A stretch of DNA of 6,483 nucleotides from SHLQ01 sp964196045. GTDB lineage: Bacteria; Actinomycetota; Acidimicrobiia; Acidimicrobiales; SHLQ01. Location: the NCBI GenBank assembly GCA_964196045.1, contig CAXMRH010000256.1, forward strand, positions 1 to 6,483. The letters are read 5' to 3'. This document shows, one piece after another, positions 5,614 to 6,483 of this stretch. Under the pieces are notes generated by a model. That model saw only the letters and a program-made list of their open reading frames with translations. It was not told the DNA's origin and searched no databases. Positions within the stretch are counted from its first letter, which is position 1, and each line of letters opens with the position of its first letter. A program made the translations under genes and the position numbers.

Positions 5614-6270
5614 ATGGAGCCATTTGTCTTCGGAGTCGATCTCGATGGCGTGTGCGGCGACTATACGCCAGCATTCCGAACGATCGTTGCACGTGAGTTG
5701 GGCGTCTCGGAGGAGTCTCTCCCGTTCGAAAGGTCCTGGGATTTTCGAGAGTGGGATCTCGGCCGCGCTGGTGGATTCGAACGTCTCCACGCCCTCGCCG
5801 TGTCCGAGCACCACCTGTTCGCAACGATGCCTCCGATCGATGGAGTGACCGACTCCCTATGGCGGCTGTCGGACGCGGGCATCCACATTCGCGTTATCAC
5901 CCATCGCCTGTACGTCAACTGGGGCCACGCATCTGCAGTTGCGGACACCGTGTCGTGGCTCGATGAACACCGGATCCCCTACCGTGACATCTGCTTCCTC
6001 GGAAACAAACCTGATGTCGGTGCAGACGTGTACATCGACGACGGGCCAGACAACATCGTGCAGCTCCGCGACGCTGGCTACCAGGCCATAGTCTTCGACC
6101 AGCCGTACAACCGTCATATTGCCGGCCCCCGAGCACATTCGTGGTCGGAACTTGAGGACATGGTCATGCGCCTGGCGGCCGAACGCCTCGGCGCGATGCA
6201 GCCCCAACTACCTGGTGTCGATGCGGGAGCGGACCGTCTCGAGCGACGCAGGGAGACCGGAAGCGCCTGA
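5614..6270 (+). CDS. HAD-superfamily 5'(3')-deoxyribonucleotidase, NT5C family
   Basis: A 218-residue cytoplasmic phosphatase expected to hydrolyse (deoxy)nucleoside monophosphates to nucleosides and phosphate; the family assignment is strong, the exact substrate is not. HAD motif I is VDLDGVCGDY, with nucleophile Asp9 and general acid Asp11. Motif II is VITHR with Thr96, motif III the lysine in LGNKPDVGADVY (Lys132), and motif IV YIDDGPDN with Asp142 and Asp143 for the metal. All catalytic residues are present. The cap region (about 17-85) includes SWDFREWDLG. Residues 193-218 are a charged, Pro/Gly/Arg-rich tail that is probably not part of the fold. The ATG at 5614 puts motif I at residue 9, as expected. 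It converges on the gene ending at 6274 with three bases between stop codons. Confidence 0.9.
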   Translation: MEPFVFGVDLDGVCGDYTPAFRTIVARELGVSEESLPFERSWDFREWDLGRAGGFERLHALAVSEHHLFATMPPIDGVTDSLWRLSDAGIHIRVITHRLYVNWGHASAVADTVSWLDEHRIPYRDICFLGNKPDVGADVYIDDGPDNIVQLRDAGYQAIVFDQPYNRHIAGPRAHSWSELEDMVMRLAAERLGAMQPQLPGVDAGADRLERRRETGSA

Positions 6271-6273
6271 AGA

Positions 6274-6483
6274 TCAGCGATGTGCGAGCTTGGCCCGCGC
6301 TGGTTCCAAGTCGTTCGGGTTCGTGACGCCGATCCATTCCTCGTGTGAACGCGGAACGACAACCCGCATCTCGCCGGTCTCACGTAGCCGATCGACGACA
6401 TCCGGTAGGAGATATTCGGTCTTTGGTTCCCCTCCGAAATCTGCATAGAACGCGTCCCACTGACTGGCAAGATGTGGGAAGAG
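6274..6483 (-). CDS. Sugar nucleotidyltransferase-like protein (partial; C-terminal 69 residues)
   Basis: Only the C-terminal end is in the window; the frame is open from the right edge to a TGA at 6276-6274. The residues TEYLLPDVVDRLRETGEMRV followed by VVPRSHEEWIGVTNPNDLEP and ARAKL match the end of single-domain NTP-transferase proteins. In these the E-Y-x-L-P motif and the closing W-x-G-V-x-N-x-x-D-L segment, followed by a short helix, are typical. Such enzymes make NDP-sugars from sugar 1-phosphates. The diagnostic N-terminal GxGTRL-type loop lies outside the window, so the sugar is unknown. It converges on the nucleotidase gene with a 3-bp gap and no room for a conventional terminator between the two. 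Confidence 0.7.
   Translation of the reverse strand, partial: LFPHLASQWDAFYADFGGEPKTEYLLPDVVDRLRETGEMRVVVPRSHEEWIGVTNPNDLEPARAKLAHR

Noticed and set aside
1..6483. CRISPR array, tRNA, rRNA, insertion sequence or prophage attachment site
   Set aside because: No regularly spaced repeats, cloverleaf or transposase/integrase coding signal was seen on either strand.

Overview
The window is a moderately GC-rich stretch (high-50s percent GC by eye) that reads as ordinary chromosome of a Gram-positive-type high-GC bacterium. Most likely this is an actinomycete, possibly of the Acidimicrobiia or a related free-living lineage. That placement is inference. It rests on the YqgE/AlgH protein, the mycobacterial-type saccharopine-dehydrogenase-like (trans-acting enoyl reductase) protein, a secreted DUF2330 protein, start codons placed 6-8 bases after -10-like hexamers (leaderless style), and a perfect actinobacterial-type LexA palindrome. 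There is no rRNA, tRNA, CRISPR array, insertion sequence or integrase.

Left part (1-2975): a partial XRE-type helix-turn-helix regulator runs off the left edge on the minus strand. It is divergent from a 62-residue orphan protein. The 204-bp spacer between them holds three GTGGA repeats and a small palindrome that look like operators. The small gene is followed by a secreted, C-terminally anchored DUF2330 protein and a YqgE/AlgH protein, all on the plus strand.

Middle (2976-4637): the next plus-strand gene encodes a 409-residue Rossmann-fold oxidoreductase of the saccharopine dehydrogenase-like family, probably with its own promoter. It is followed by a 349-bp gap containing a perfect 16-bp LexA-like palindrome, a hairpin and a doubtful minus-strand reading frame.

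Right part (4638-6483): a minus-strand YihY-family membrane protein is divergent from a plus-strand HAD-type 5'(3')-deoxyribonucleotidase (NT5C family) across 46 bp. The nucleotidase converges, with 3 bp between stop codons, on the C-terminal end of a sugar nucleotidyltransferase-like gene that enters from the right edge.

The genes are mostly single housekeeping-type units and do not form an obvious pathway. I see no clear new multi-gene system. The items most worth checking are the orphan LexA-like palindrome, the XRE/62-residue divergent pair with its operator-like repeats, and the unresolved minus-strand frame at 4289-4589.
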